Assembly (NCBI GenBank): GCA_013043165.1
Contig: JABDOQ010000092.1
Location: 1 to 56,463 of the forward strand
Source of the DNA: Woeseiaceae bacterium
GTDB taxonomy: Bacteria > Pseudomonadota > Gammaproteobacteria > Steroidobacterales > Woeseiaceae
DNA length: 56,463 bases
Reading direction: 5' to 3'
Made by a program: the position numbers and the translations under genes. Position 1 is the stretch's first letter. Every line of letters begins with the position of its first letter. Shown here piece after piece: positions 26,115 to 34,587 of this stretch. The notes under the pieces were generated by a model, which saw only the letters and a list, made by a program, of their open reading frames with translations, was not told the origin of the DNA and did not search any database.

Positions 26115-27593
26115 ATGTCCAGATCGAATAAATGCATCGGAATAAGCGGCCTCGCCGCCTACGTCCCGCCGTACCGGGTATGGCTGGAGGACTGGTGTGA
26201 CTGGACGGATAACCAGTGGCCGAAGGTCCGCGAAGTCGTGGGGCGCAGTTTTCGCATCCGCGGGCCCAACCACAGCGTCTACACGATGGCGGCAAATGCC
26301 GTTTTGCGTCTGATCGAGCAGTATGACGTGAACCCGGCGCGGGTCAAATTCTTGGGGTTCGGCACCGAATCCAGTACCGATAATTCCGCCGGCGCCATCG
26401 TCATAAAAGGCATGGTCGATGCTGCGCTGATCGAGCGCGGCAAGGCACCGATATCGCGAAGCTGCGAAGTGCCCGAATTCAAGCATGCCTGCCTTGGCGG
26501 CGTTTACGGCATGAAAGGGGCAATTCGTCACCTGGCCCTGGATGGTGCTGGCAGCCAGGCTATTGTGGTTTGCGCCGATATCGCCGAGTACGCTCGCGGC
26601 AGTTCGGGTGAGCCAACGCAGGGAGCCGGTGCCGTGGCGATGCTGCTCGAGGAGGACCCGCAGCTTGCGGTCGTCGACCTCGTCGGCTCAGGATCGGCAT
26701 CGGACTACCGCATCATGGACTTCCGCAAGCCGATGCTGCGCTTTTGCGGTCAGGATCGCTCGGAGTCGCACCAGGTACAGGACTTTCCGGTGTTCAATGG
26801 CAAGTACTCCACGACCTGCTATGTCGACGAGACGCTGAATGCACTCAACGACATGTATGTGAAGCGCCGGCTGAATCCGAGCGCCTATCTGCGTTCACTG
26901 CGAACGGTTTTCATGCATCGACCCTATCGGCGCATGCCCGAGACAGGCTGGGCGGTCTCCTACCTGTTTGCGCTAAGCCAGGGGAACGCTGAAGATCGTG
27001 CCGAACTGGCCTCCTATTGTTACGAGGCAGGCATCAACGTCGAGGCCGTGCGAACCGAGATGCTCAGCAAACCCGAGATCGCGGCGCTGGCGACACCTGA
27101 ACAGCTGCAATACGAAGCCTATCCGCTGACCATGGCGGCACTGCGGGCATTCCGCGCATCACGGCATTTTCGCAAGGAAATTCTCGACAAGATGGCGCTG
27201 GGCAGCGATACGATGCTCGACCTCGGTAACCTCTACACCGCGGCCTTGCCAGCCTGGATGGCGGCCGGCTTTGAACAGGCGCTGGACGAAGATTCACTCA
27301 GGCCCGGCGAGGAAGTACTGACGCTCGGCTACGGCAGTGGCGACGCCGCCGAGGTCATTCCGTTTTTCATGGCGGATGGCTGGCGCGAAGCGACAGCGAA
27401 GATTCGCTTCAGTGACGCGATGCAGGTCGCCGTTGACCTCAATCGTCAGCAGTACGAAGCGTTGCATGATGGACGCCGCGTGACCGGGCTCAGCTACGTG
27501 CCCAATAACGAATTTGTTATTGATCGCGTTGGCGGTACCGACGAGCGCCACTTTACCGATCTCGGAATCGAGTACTACAAGTTTATTGCCTGA
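26115..27593 (+). CDS. hydroxymethylglutaryl-CoA synthase
   Basis: 492 residues of the thiolase-fold HMG-CoA synthase family. It condenses acetyl-CoA with acetoacetyl-CoA to HMG-CoA, the first committed step of the mevalonate pathway. Catalytic residues are in place: Glu85 (GTESSTD), Cys126 (KHACLGG) and His268 (VFMHRPYRRMP). It is longer than the roughly 385-residue Gram-positive MvaS. It lies convergent to the operon encoding the remaining lower pathway, with a palindromic element between. No thiolase gene is beside it, so acetoacetyl-CoA must come from elsewhere. Confidence 0.9.
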   Translation: MSRSNKCIGISGLAAYVPPYRVWLEDWCDWTDNQWPKVREVVGRSFRIRGPNHSVYTMAANAVLRLIEQYDVNPARVKFLGFGTESSTDNSAGAIVIKGMVDAALIERGKAPISRSCEVPEFKHACLGGVYGMKGAIRHLALDGAGSQAIVVCADIAEYARGSSGEPTQGAGAVAMLLEEDPQLAVVDLVGSGSASDYRIMDFRKPMLRFCGQDRSESHQVQDFPVFNGKYSTTCYVDETLNALNDMYVKRRLNPSAYLRSLRTVFMHRPYRRMPETGWAVSYLFALSQGNAEDRAELASYCYEAGINVEAVRTEMLSKPEIAALATPEQLQYEAYPLTMAALRAFRASRHFRKEILDKMALGSDTMLDLGNLYTAALPAWMAAGFEQALDEDSLRPGEEVLTLGYGSGDAAEVIPFFMADGWREATAKIRFSDAMQVAVDLNRQQYEALHDGRRVTGLSYVPNNEFVIDRVGGTDERHFTDLGIEYYKFIA

Positions 27594-27603
27594 GCCAACT
27601 ACA

Positions 27604-27651
27604 GGGACATTCTTAATTTAACGTATTAATACGTTAAATTAAGAATGTCCC
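27604..27651. repeat. 48-bp perfect palindrome between convergent genes
   Basis: Left arm starts GGGACATTCTTAATTTAACG and is mirrored exactly in the right arm around a central TATTAATA-type core. It begins 10 bases after the HMG-CoA synthase stop codon and contains the last codons and TAA stop of idi. It is far more A/T-rich than its surroundings. From memory it resembles dispersed palindromes linked with REP/RAYT elements in gammaproteobacteria, but copy number cannot be judged here. It could act as a bidirectional terminator. Confidence 0.9.
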
Positions 27652-28223
27652 CACGGGCTGCAGTAACGCGCCAGTCGGTCACTATAATTCCCGACAAGCT
27701 CCCGCCATTCCTGTTTGAACCAGGGCGTGAATCGCTCCGGGTATCGCGATAACTCTTCGGCCAGCACGCCACTCGAAACGTAGCGTATGTCGGCGATCTC
27801 GCTGTCATTAGGGCGTGCCTTGCCCGTCATGTTGCCAAGATAGACGTGGCAGAGCTCGTTCTCGGAACCCACCCCATCGAACTCCGCCGCGTAACAAAAG
27901 TGGTATACGTGCTCGAGAGACGCTTCGATGTTCAGCTCATCGGCCAATCGCCGCATCGTCGCGGTTTCCATGGACTCGCCACGGCGCGGATGGCTGCAAC
28001 AGCTGTTCGACCAGTAGCCGGGCCAAAGGCGCTTCTTGTCGCTACGCTGTTGCAACAGTAACTCGCCGGCATCGTTAAACAGGAACAGCGAAAACGCACG
28101 ATGCAAAACGCCGTCGCCATCGTGGCAACGGGCCTTGGACAGGTAACCGATTTCCTTGTCGTCGCGATCGACAAGGATCAGCTCTTCGCTCTCGGAGGAA
28201 ACTTTCCTGTGTCTCTCGTTCAC
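27639..28223 (-). CDS. idi: isopentenyl-diphosphate delta-isomerase, type I
   Basis: 194 residues from the GTG at 28223, which overlaps the stop of the preceding gene by 4 bases (GTGA). A longer frame to 28295 would lie inside that gene. Nudix-fold enzyme converting IPP to DMAPP. Active-site Cys is in NSCCSHPRRGE, the metal-binding Glu in the ELCHVYLG segment, and HRAFSLFLFN is also characteristic. The final residues (Trp-Gly-His-Ser) and stop codon are encoded by the palindrome at 27604-27651, so the natural C-terminus may have been replaced. Last gene of the mevalonate operon. Confidence 0.94.
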   Translation of the reverse strand: MNERHRKVSSESEELILVDRDDKEIGYLSKARCHDGDGVLHRAFSLFLFNDAGELLLQQRSDKKRLWPGYWSNSCCSHPRRGESMETATMRRLADELNIEASLEHVYHFCYAAEFDGVGSENELCHVYLGNMTGKARPNDSEIADIRYVSSGVLAEELSRYPERFTPWFKQEWRELVGNYSDRLARYCSPWGHS

Positions 28224-30430
28224 TGTTGCAGCACCAGCGTTTTGTATCCGGCCTGATGTAACGCGCTCCGTACGCTTTCCATCACTCCGGGACAAAGCGC
28301 GATGATCGAGCCGCCACCGCCGCCGCCCGTTAGCTTCGCTCCAACGGCGCCGGCGCTTCGTGCCAGGTTGACCATGAGCTCAAGCTCCGGTGTCGAAACA
28401 CCCATTGCGTTCAATAATCCGTGACAGATGTTCATCGCCATTCCCAGCTCCTCATAGTCACGGGCCTGCAACGATTTCGCACCCGCCAGGCTGATACTAT
28501 CGATCTCATCAAACAACGCGTTATAGCGCTGCGGCGCGCGCTCGTAGCGTGACCTTACGCCTGCAACCTGTTCGCTCGTTAGTCCGACTTCGCTGCTGCA
28601 CGCGACAACGATCGGCGGGCTCTCAGTCAGGGTCAGCGGCTCGATCTGCAGGTTTCCATCGTTGCGAAACAACATGGGCTCGGCATAGGTCGATATCGTA
28701 TTGTCGACTCCGGACGGCGTACCGTGCGCCAGCTTTTCGCACTCGAAGGCGATTGCGTTGATGCGCTCATTGTCGAGGGGGAGTCGCATCACATCGCAAA
28801 TTGCCCGGGTCACGGCGACGGCAATGGCCGCAGACGAACCGAGTCCCATTGCCCTTGGCAAATCAGAATTCACGGTAATCGAAAAATTGGCTCCCCGAAC
28901 ATCGAGTTGTTGCAGGATCAGAGCGATAGCCGCAGCGATGCCCTCCGGATGTTCAAGGTCCAGTTTTTCCGCGATACCCCAGCCGGGAATTGTGAGCGAT
29001 GTCGTCGCCTCGGCAGGTTCGACGACCACACTCACGGCGTCCGGAATCGGCAGGGCCAGGGCGTGGCGACCGTACACCGCCGCATGCTCGCCAAACAGAA
29101 TTACCTTGCCGGCCGCCGTTGCGTTCGGCGCTGTCGGCCGGGTTGTTGTCCCCGTTACCTCCGCGAGAATTTCTTTGGCTTTCCAGCGCTTGATCTCGCC
29201 GCTCTCGATGAGTCTCGCGGCCACATCGTCAAAATATTCGTCGGGCGTTCCGACAGCCGCGACCAGGCTACGCGCATGCAGCCTCATGTGCCCCTGCTGA
29301 ATCCCGCCGCTCACCAATGCGCGCAGAGCAGCGAAGTTTTGCGCCAGACCGACAGCCGCCATAAGTTGTGCAAGTTCGTTGGCCGATTTTACTCCGGTTA
29401 CGGCGAGCCCCAGCGCCGCCGCCGGGTTGGCGTGCAGCGTACCGCCGACGGTGCCCACTTTTAGCGGTATCGCTATTTCGCCCAGCAGGTCGCCATCAGC
29501 GCTCACACTCCACTGCGTCAGCGGCATGTATCTTCCACTTGCCGCGGCAAAAGCATGTGCACCCGCTTCGATTGCCCGCCAGTCGTTGCCGGTTGCAACA
29601 GCCAGCGCATCGATCCCGTTCATGATGCCTTTGTTATGCGTTGCAGCGCGATGCGGATCGGCCAGCGCAATGTTACTTGCCATGACAATGGCGTCGCGAA
29701 CCGCCTCGCCTTCGAAACCATTTCCGGCGAGACCGCCTGACCTGTAGCGAACCCCTGCTGTGACGACGGACCGGTCCGCAAGATTCGACAAAATCCGCAG
29801 CGACACGTCACCCTGGCACAGCCCGGCAATCGTCGGTGCAATGGCCTCACAAATCGTATTCACGAGGTTGGCGCCCATGGCATCAACCGTGTCGACGAGC
29901 AGATGCACCCGAATCAACGGCACCCCATCCGGTAATTCGAGCCGCCGAACTTCGAGGTCGCGAACGCCCCCGCCTCGCGCAATCAATCGAGGATGGACCT
30001 CGTTTGCAGCATCCAGCAAGGCCGACTTTTCGGCTTGCAGCGCCTGCATTGCCGCTCCGGGGTCCGCCACACCCCTGACATACACCTGTCCCGCCAGCAG
30101 CGACTCGTCACAGCTGGCGTGGAAACCGCCGCTCGTTCGGGCCAGGCGTGCAGCACCGCTGAGGGCCGCGACGATTGACGGTTCCTCGACGACCAGCGGC
30201 ACCATGTGGTCGCGATCATTGACCTGGAAATTCGGTGCAATCGAGAACGGCAGCCCGAACACACCAACTACGTTTTCGATAATCTTGTCTGCGGCGGCGC
30301 TCGACAATACCTGGCGGCCGTCTCGTAATCGATCGGCGTCGGCACGCGACAACCAGCCGTTCTGCCGGAGCGCTTCGATACGCTCGGCAACCGTCAGTTT
30401 GTAGAGACCTGCTATGCGGGAATCGTTCAA
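28220..30430 (-). CDS. fused class II HMG-CoA reductase - mevalonate kinase
   Basis: 736 residues carrying two enzymes of consecutive steps. Residues 1 to about 428 are class II HMG-CoA reductase. Catalytic Glu83 (VEEPSIVAA), Lys267 (HNKGIMNG), Asp283 (GNDW) and His381 (GHMRLHAR) stand at the same numbers as in the Pseudomonas mevalonii enzyme as I remember it. Residues about 436-736 are mevalonate kinase. It has GKVILFGEHAAVYG, the ATP loop PRAMGLGSSAA, catalytic Asp576 (PSGVDNT) and the motif GAKLTGGGGGG. A Thr/Pro/Ala linker of about 10 residues joins them. The reading frame is continuous. It overlaps both neighbours by 4 bases. It should convert HMG-CoA to mevalonate and on to 5-phosphomevalonate. 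Confidence 0.95.
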   Translation of the reverse strand: MNDSRIAGLYKLTVAERIEALRQNGWLSRADADRLRDGRQVLSSAAADKIIENVVGVFGLPFSIAPNFQVNDRDHMVPLVVEEPSIVAALSGAARLARTSGGFHASCDESLLAGQVYVRGVADPGAAMQALQAEKSALLDAANEVHPRLIARGGGVRDLEVRRLELPDGVPLIRVHLLVDTVDAMGANLVNTICEAIAPTIAGLCQGDVSLRILSNLADRSVVTAGVRYRSGGLAGNGFEGEAVRDAIVMASNIALADPHRAATHNKGIMNGIDALAVATGNDWRAIEAGAHAFAAASGRYMPLTQWSVSADGDLLGEIAIPLKVGTVGGTLHANPAAALGLAVTGVKSANELAQLMAAVGLAQNFAALRALVSGGIQQGHMRLHARSLVAAVGTPDEYFDDVAARLIESGEIKRWKAKEILAEVTGTTTRPTAPNATAAGKVILFGEHAAVYGRHALALPIPDAVSVVVEPAEATTSLTIPGWGIAEKLDLEHPEGIAAAIALILQQLDVRGANFSITVNSDLPRAMGLGSSAAIAVAVTRAICDVMRLPLDNERINAIAFECEKLAHGTPSGVDNTISTYAEPMLFRNDGNLQIEPLTLTESPPIVVACSSEVGLTSEQVAGVRSRYERAPQRYNALFDEIDSISLAGAKSLQARDYEELGMAMNICHGLLNAMGVSTPELELMVNLARSAGAVGAKLTGGGGGGSIIALCPGVMESVRSALHQAGYKTLVLQQ

Positions 30431-31398
30431 TGTTGCTCCAGCAAGACGCCATCAGGCTCCAGTTCGAAGTCGAGGACCTGGCAGCCGGAATCGTCCCGGC
30501 CGGTCATGAAGTCATTCAGCTTCTCGTCACTGTCGCCCAGCAAAATGCCAACATCGCCACCGCCGGCACCGCAGGGTTTGTAAACCAGTCCGGCCGCGGC
30601 GGCGTCGGTCACGAGCTGCTCGTGGCCAGCATCGAATATGCCGAGATCATGGTCAACACTGAATTGCCGCAGGGCCTCGATGTAAGCCGGATACTGGCTC
30701 AGGACATCGGCTGCCGACCGCCAGACATTCGCCATGTTTTCGGCAGCTTCGAAAAGCGCGGTTTTTGACGTCCGGTAGCCGGTTTTTTCGAGCATCCCGA
30801 TTTTCACTCGTGTGCTTGCCGGCACTCCGCTCCAGATCAGTCGATACGCCAGCCCGGCTGGCCAGCACAAGGGCGCTACCGCCGCTTCCTGCCTGCTGTA
30901 TTCGATGAGCCCCCCGCTGACGCTGGTCGCGATGTCGGCGCCGCTGCCGGCACCGTTTTGCAACAGCCGGTGGGAACGCAAAGCGGGTTCAAGCACGTCA
31001 CCGGACTGCATTAGCGCGGCCGTCAGCGCGACCGTCAGTGCCGCGCTGGAGCCTATGCCGATTTTCTTCCCCGAAGCCTGGTCAACAAACGACCTCGTAT
31101 CGAGCTCTATCGACAAACAACCCTCTGGCACCGGCATAAGCGTTTGCCAGACAGCGTTTACGATGCGGTAGTCATCTTCGCCCCGCGACCACACAACGTC
31201 GCTGCCATCGACAACAAACCGTCCTTCTACTGATGAGTAGCCGGGCGCTGAAACCCGGTGCCACTCGCCATCGCAGGCCTCTATCCTGACCTTCGCCCGA
31301 CGATCTACGGCCATGCAAACGGCGGGTGCACCGTCGAGCACGGCATACTCACCGCACAGCACGAGCTTGCCGGGCGCACTGGCAGAACCGCGAGTCAC
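30427..31398 (-). CDS. phosphomevalonate kinase (GHMP family)
   Basis: 323 residues. GHMP kinase motifs: SAPGKLVLCGEYAVLDGAPA near the N-terminus, GIGSSAALTVAL for the phosphate loop, and KPCGAGGGDVGI near the C-terminus. GAGSGADIATSVSGG carries the catalytic-region Asp, typical of bacterial phosphomevalonate kinase. It phosphorylates 5-phosphomevalonate to the diphosphate. Assigned as this enzyme because the adjacent genes already cover mevalonate kinase and the decarboxylase. Overlaps both neighbours by 4 bases. Confidence 0.9.
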   Translation of the reverse strand: MTRGSASAPGKLVLCGEYAVLDGAPAVCMAVDRRAKVRIEACDGEWHRVSAPGYSSVEGRFVVDGSDVVWSRGEDDYRIVNAVWQTLMPVPEGCLSIELDTRSFVDQASGKKIGIGSSAALTVALTAALMQSGDVLEPALRSHRLLQNGAGSGADIATSVSGGLIEYSRQEAAVAPLCWPAGLAYRLIWSGVPASTRVKIGMLEKTGYRTSKTALFEAAENMANVWRSAADVLSQYPAYIEALRQFSVDHDLGIFDAGHEQLVTDAAAAGLVYKPCGAGGGDVGILLGDSDEKLNDFMTGRDDSGCQVLDFELEPDGVLLEQH

Positions 31399-32357
31399 GA
31401 GACTTCCACGAGCCGGGCGGCATCGCCAAGACCGGACTCCATGATATCGATAACGCCCTCGGTTGCGGCCAGTGCGGCGCGAACCTCTTGTACGTGTTCG
31501 GGCAGGCAGATCGCCTTCACCTGCGGGCCTGCGTCAATCGTGAAAAACACGCCGGCGCCGCCACCCTGCAGTTTGCGGACAGTTTGCAGGCAGCGCATCG
31601 TGACGGAATTCCAGTACACGATCGGCGGCCGCGATGCCCACATGACCGAGTGCATCTTCAAACAGTTGTGTTCGGCAATCGCCGCCAGTTGTTCGAAATC
31701 ACGCTGCCGAATCGCATCACGAGCCGTCTGCAGATCATCGTCCTGACGTTCAACCCAGTTGGCGTAGAAGGGTGAAGTCTTGCGACTGATTTCCATCGCC
31801 TCGGTCGAACCGACGGCTTTCGGTCCCGTTTCGGTAATCGCAATCACGACGCTCAGCGGCCACTGATCGCTTTCACACAGCGTGCTTACGGCAATCTCGC
31901 TCTCCCTGTTCTCGAGTTCGGCGAATCCGCCGTACAGCGAACGCGCCGCGGATCCCGACGAGCGTCCGGCAAGATTCGCGAGTGCCGCAACGCCGAGCGA
32001 TTTACCGGCAGCGTGCGCGGCCGCAACCGTGGTAGCCGCAAAAGCCGAGGCCGAAGAGGCAAGGCCGGCAGCAACAGGAAAATTGCAGCGGCTGACGACG
32101 CTTGCGCGCGGGCGAACACGACCGACAACAAGATCGAGACAGGCTGACAGCCGCGGCAGCATCGTCTCATCAACCGAACCGTTAACTGCGAGCGTGTCGG
32201 CTGTCAGACGCTCATCGAGCTCTACCTGCATTTCGGTAAACAGGTCGCGCAATGTGATTGAAATAGAGCCGACCGCAGGCAGGTTTCGCTCGAGGTCGCG
32301 CTTTCCCCAGTATTTTATGAGCGCAATGTTTGGCTGGGCGATCGCTGTTGCCCGCAT
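31395..32357 (-). CDS. mvaD: diphosphomevalonate decarboxylase
   Basis: 320 residues. ATP-dependent decarboxylation of mevalonate diphosphate to IPP. Signatures: the N-terminal ALIKYWGKRD, AGLASSASAFAA for the phosphate loop, RSSGSAARSLYGGF, MHSVMWASRPPIVYW and the C-terminal Asp in TIDAGPQVK. All are diagnostic for MvaD as opposed to the kinases of the GHMP family. It is the first gene of the minus-strand operon mvaD - phosphomevalonate kinase - reductase/kinase fusion - idi. It is divergent from the prenyl synthase gene across an 80-base gap that must hold both promoters. Confidence 0.95.
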   Translation of the reverse strand: MRATAIAQPNIALIKYWGKRDLERNLPAVGSISITLRDLFTEMQVELDERLTADTLAVNGSVDETMLPRLSACLDLVVGRVRPRASVVSRCNFPVAAGLASSASAFAATTVAAAHAAGKSLGVAALANLAGRSSGSAARSLYGGFAELENRESEIAVSTLCESDQWPLSVVIAITETGPKAVGSTEAMEISRKTSPFYANWVERQDDDLQTARDAIRQRDFEQLAAIAEHNCLKMHSVMWASRPPIVYWNSVTMRCLQTVRKLQGGGAGVFFTIDAGPQVKAICLPEHVQEVRAALAATEGVIDIMESGLGDAARLVEVS

Positions 32358-32437
32358 GTCCAGGTCTCTCGGTGTTTTCTATCAGTCAGGGACGCGGATT
32401 ATAGCCCAGCGGGACGCGCGCACCGCGGCATAATTCC

Positions 32438-33367
32438 GTGTACGCTACATGGCCCGAATCCCGAGGCTTGAAGGCATTGCCGGACACATTCAGAGATCGC
32501 ATTGCCGCCTACACGGAACGCGTCGAAGAACGTCTTGATGCGGCGCTGCCGCAGCCGTCAACCGATCCCCGCCGCCTGCACGAGGCGATGCGTTACGCCG
32601 TCTTGAACGGCGGCAAGCGGGTCCGGCCATTGCTTGTGTACGCGGCGGGCGAATGCCTCGGCGTCGACGCCGCCTTGCTCGATGCACCTGCCGTCGCCAT
32701 CGAATTGATTCACGCGTTCTCGCTCGTCCATGACGACCTGCCCGCCATGGACGATGACGACCTGCGTCGCGGCAAACCGACCGTACACGTCAAGTACGAC
32801 GAGGCTACGGCAATACTCGCCGCCGATGCACTGCAGCCACTGGCGTTTGCTGTGCTGTCGCAACAGCAAGCCATACCGGCGGCAGTGAGGATCGGCCTCG
32901 TGCGCCTCATTGCGAATGCCTGCGGCTCAACCGGCATGACGGGTGGACAGTCGATCGACCTGGCCGCAGAAGGAAACTCGATGAGCGCCGAAGCGCTCGA
33001 GCTGATGTACGCGCTGAAGACAGGGGCACTGATTCACGCCGCGGTCATGTCGGCCTGCCTGCTGCGGGAAGACGTCTCCGCCGCGGACACCCGGGCGATC
33101 GACGCTTTTGGTCACGCCATCGGCGTCGCTTTTCAGATCAAGGACGACATCCTCGATATCGAAGGCGAGACTCATGTGATCGGAAAACAGGCCGGCGCCG
33201 ACGAGCGCCTCGGTAAAGCGACCTATCCGGGCCTGTTTGGGCTCGACCGGTCGCGACGGCGATGTGATGAATTGCTGGACGGCGCGCTGCAGCATCTCGA
33301 GCGCTTTGGCGACGAGGCGACGCCGCTGAAATGGCTGGCCCGGTTTATCGTCGAGCGGGGCCAGTAA
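32438..33367 (+). CDS. ispA: farnesyl/geranyl diphosphate synthase-type polyprenyl synthetase
   Basis: About 300 residues. It condenses IPP with allylic diphosphates to make GPP/FPP. First Asp-rich motif DDLPAMDDDDLRRGKPT with upstream LVHD, second motif FQIKDDILDIEGE; GGKRVRPLL binds the diphosphate. Short-chain product is suggested by the IspA-like context of the first motif. The start is ambiguous: GTG at 32438 or TTG at 32468, the latter nearer where family similarity begins (LKALPDTFRDRIAAY). It uses the products of the divergent mevalonate operon. dinB follows after 4 bases. Confidence 0.93.
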   Translation: MYATWPESRGLKALPDTFRDRIAAYTERVEERLDAALPQPSTDPRRLHEAMRYAVLNGGKRVRPLLVYAAGECLGVDAALLDAPAVAIELIHAFSLVHDDLPAMDDDDLRRGKPTVHVKYDEATAILAADALQPLAFAVLSQQQAIPAAVRIGLVRLIANACGSTGMTGGQSIDLAAEGNSMSAEALELMYALKTGALIHAAVMSACLLREDVSAADTRAIDAFGHAIGVAFQIKDDILDIEGETHVIGKQAGADERLGKATYPGLFGLDRSRRRCDELLDGALQHLERFGDEATPLKWLARFIVERGQ

Positions 33368-33371
33368 GCCG

Positions 33372-34544
33372 ATGCCAGCGCCAAAGCGCAGCATTCTGCA
33401 CGTGGATATGGACGCGTTTTATGCGTCTGTCGAACAGCGCGACGACCCGGAGCTGCGCGGCAAGCCGCTGGTCGTTGGCGGCAGTGCCAACCGCGGCGTT
33501 GTTGCAGCGGCCAGCTACGAGGCGCGGACCTTCGGTATCCGCTCTGCGATGCCGATGGCTGAAGCGATGCGGCGCTGCCCCGAGCTCTGCCGCGTCCGGC
33601 CGCGCATGTCTCACTACCGGTCTGTTTCCGAGCAGATCTTCGCCATCTTTCGCGAGTTCACCCCCGTCGTCGAAGGCCTGTCGCTCGACGAGGCTTTTCT
33701 CGACGTCACCGCGAGCGTCGCCCTGTTCGGCGCACCGGCAGAGATCGCAATAGCCATCAAGCGGCGAATACTCGACGAGACCCGGCTGACGGCCTCGGTC
33801 GGCGTCGCCGAAAACAAGCTGGTAGCAAAAATCGCCTCGGATCTCGACAAACCGGATGCCCTTACGGTCATCTGGCCCGGGGACTACGAGGCCCGTCTCG
33901 ATCCGCTGCCGGTTGCCGTGATTCCGGGTATAGGCCGCAAGACCCTGGCGCGCCTCTCCACCGCCGGCATCGGCACTGTGCGCGATTTGCGATTGGCGGA
34001 CGATTGCGTGCTCGAACCCATATTCGGGCGATTCACCCGCAAGACCCGCGACCGGGCATCGGGACTTGATGATCGCCCCGTGGTCTCGTCCCGCGCCGAA
34101 AAATCCATCAGCGCAGAGGAAACCTTTGACCGGGATCTTGCGAGTCGCGAGCAAATGAACCGTGAGCTGCTGCGCCTGTCCGAGCGTACGGCCGGACGGC
34201 TGCGTAAAGCGGGCCTGGCCGCGGGCACGGTACACATCAAGGTTCGCCGGTCCGATTTCAGGACCTTCACGAGACAGAGGAGTGTTAAACCGCCCGCCAA
34301 TGGCACGGATCAGCTGTACGCTATCGCCTGCGCACTCCTCAACATCTGGCTGGGGCGCAATCCCGGTGCAAAAATCCGCCTGCTGGGCGTCGGTGGCAGC
34401 AATCTGGCTCCGGCGGAGCAGCCAGACCTGTTTGCCGCGGCCGCCGATGAGCCGGCCTTGCCGATCGATCAGGCCGTTGACGAAATTCGAGATCGATTCG
34501 GCAGCACTTCGGTCGGCCGCGCCAGGACCTTGGACGGGCAGTGA
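33372..34544 (+). CDS. dinB: DNA polymerase IV (Y family)
   Basis: 390 residues. Error-prone translesion polymerase. Catalytic carboxylates are in HVDMDAFYASVEQRD (Asp12 and Asp14 region) and SLDEAFLDVT. The little-finger domain follows after about residue 230 (ISAEETFDRDL, VHIKVRRSDFRTFTR). It ends in a C-terminal tail with PDLF that may be a beta-clamp-binding motif. It starts 4 bases after the prenyl synthase gene, and no LexA box is visible in front of it, so SOS control of this copy is not apparent. Slightly longer than E. coli DinB (351). Confidence 0.95.
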   Translation: MPAPKRSILHVDMDAFYASVEQRDDPELRGKPLVVGGSANRGVVAAASYEARTFGIRSAMPMAEAMRRCPELCRVRPRMSHYRSVSEQIFAIFREFTPVVEGLSLDEAFLDVTASVALFGAPAEIAIAIKRRILDETRLTASVGVAENKLVAKIASDLDKPDALTVIWPGDYEARLDPLPVAVIPGIGRKTLARLSTAGIGTVRDLRLADDCVLEPIFGRFTRKTRDRASGLDDRPVVSSRAEKSISAEETFDRDLASREQMNRELLRLSERTAGRLRKAGLAAGTVHIKVRRSDFRTFTRQRSVKPPANGTDQLYAIACALLNIWLGRNPGAKIRLLGVGGSNLAPAEQPDLFAAAADEPALPIDQAVDEIRDRFGSTSVGRARTLDGQ

Positions 34545-34587
34545 TTAGGGTAGAATCGAGGGTCGGCAAAGCCCTCCGTGGGGATTC

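Noticed and set aside
27600..27655. A complete insertion sequence at the palindrome
   Set aside because: Only 48 bases, with no transposase frame and no flanking target duplication visible.
33368..33371. SOS box in front of dinB
   Set aside because: Only 4 bases separate it from the prenyl synthase gene and no CTGT-N8-ACAG was seen nearby.
33345..34235. Minus-strand open frame of 296 codons
   Set aside because: Antisense to dinB.
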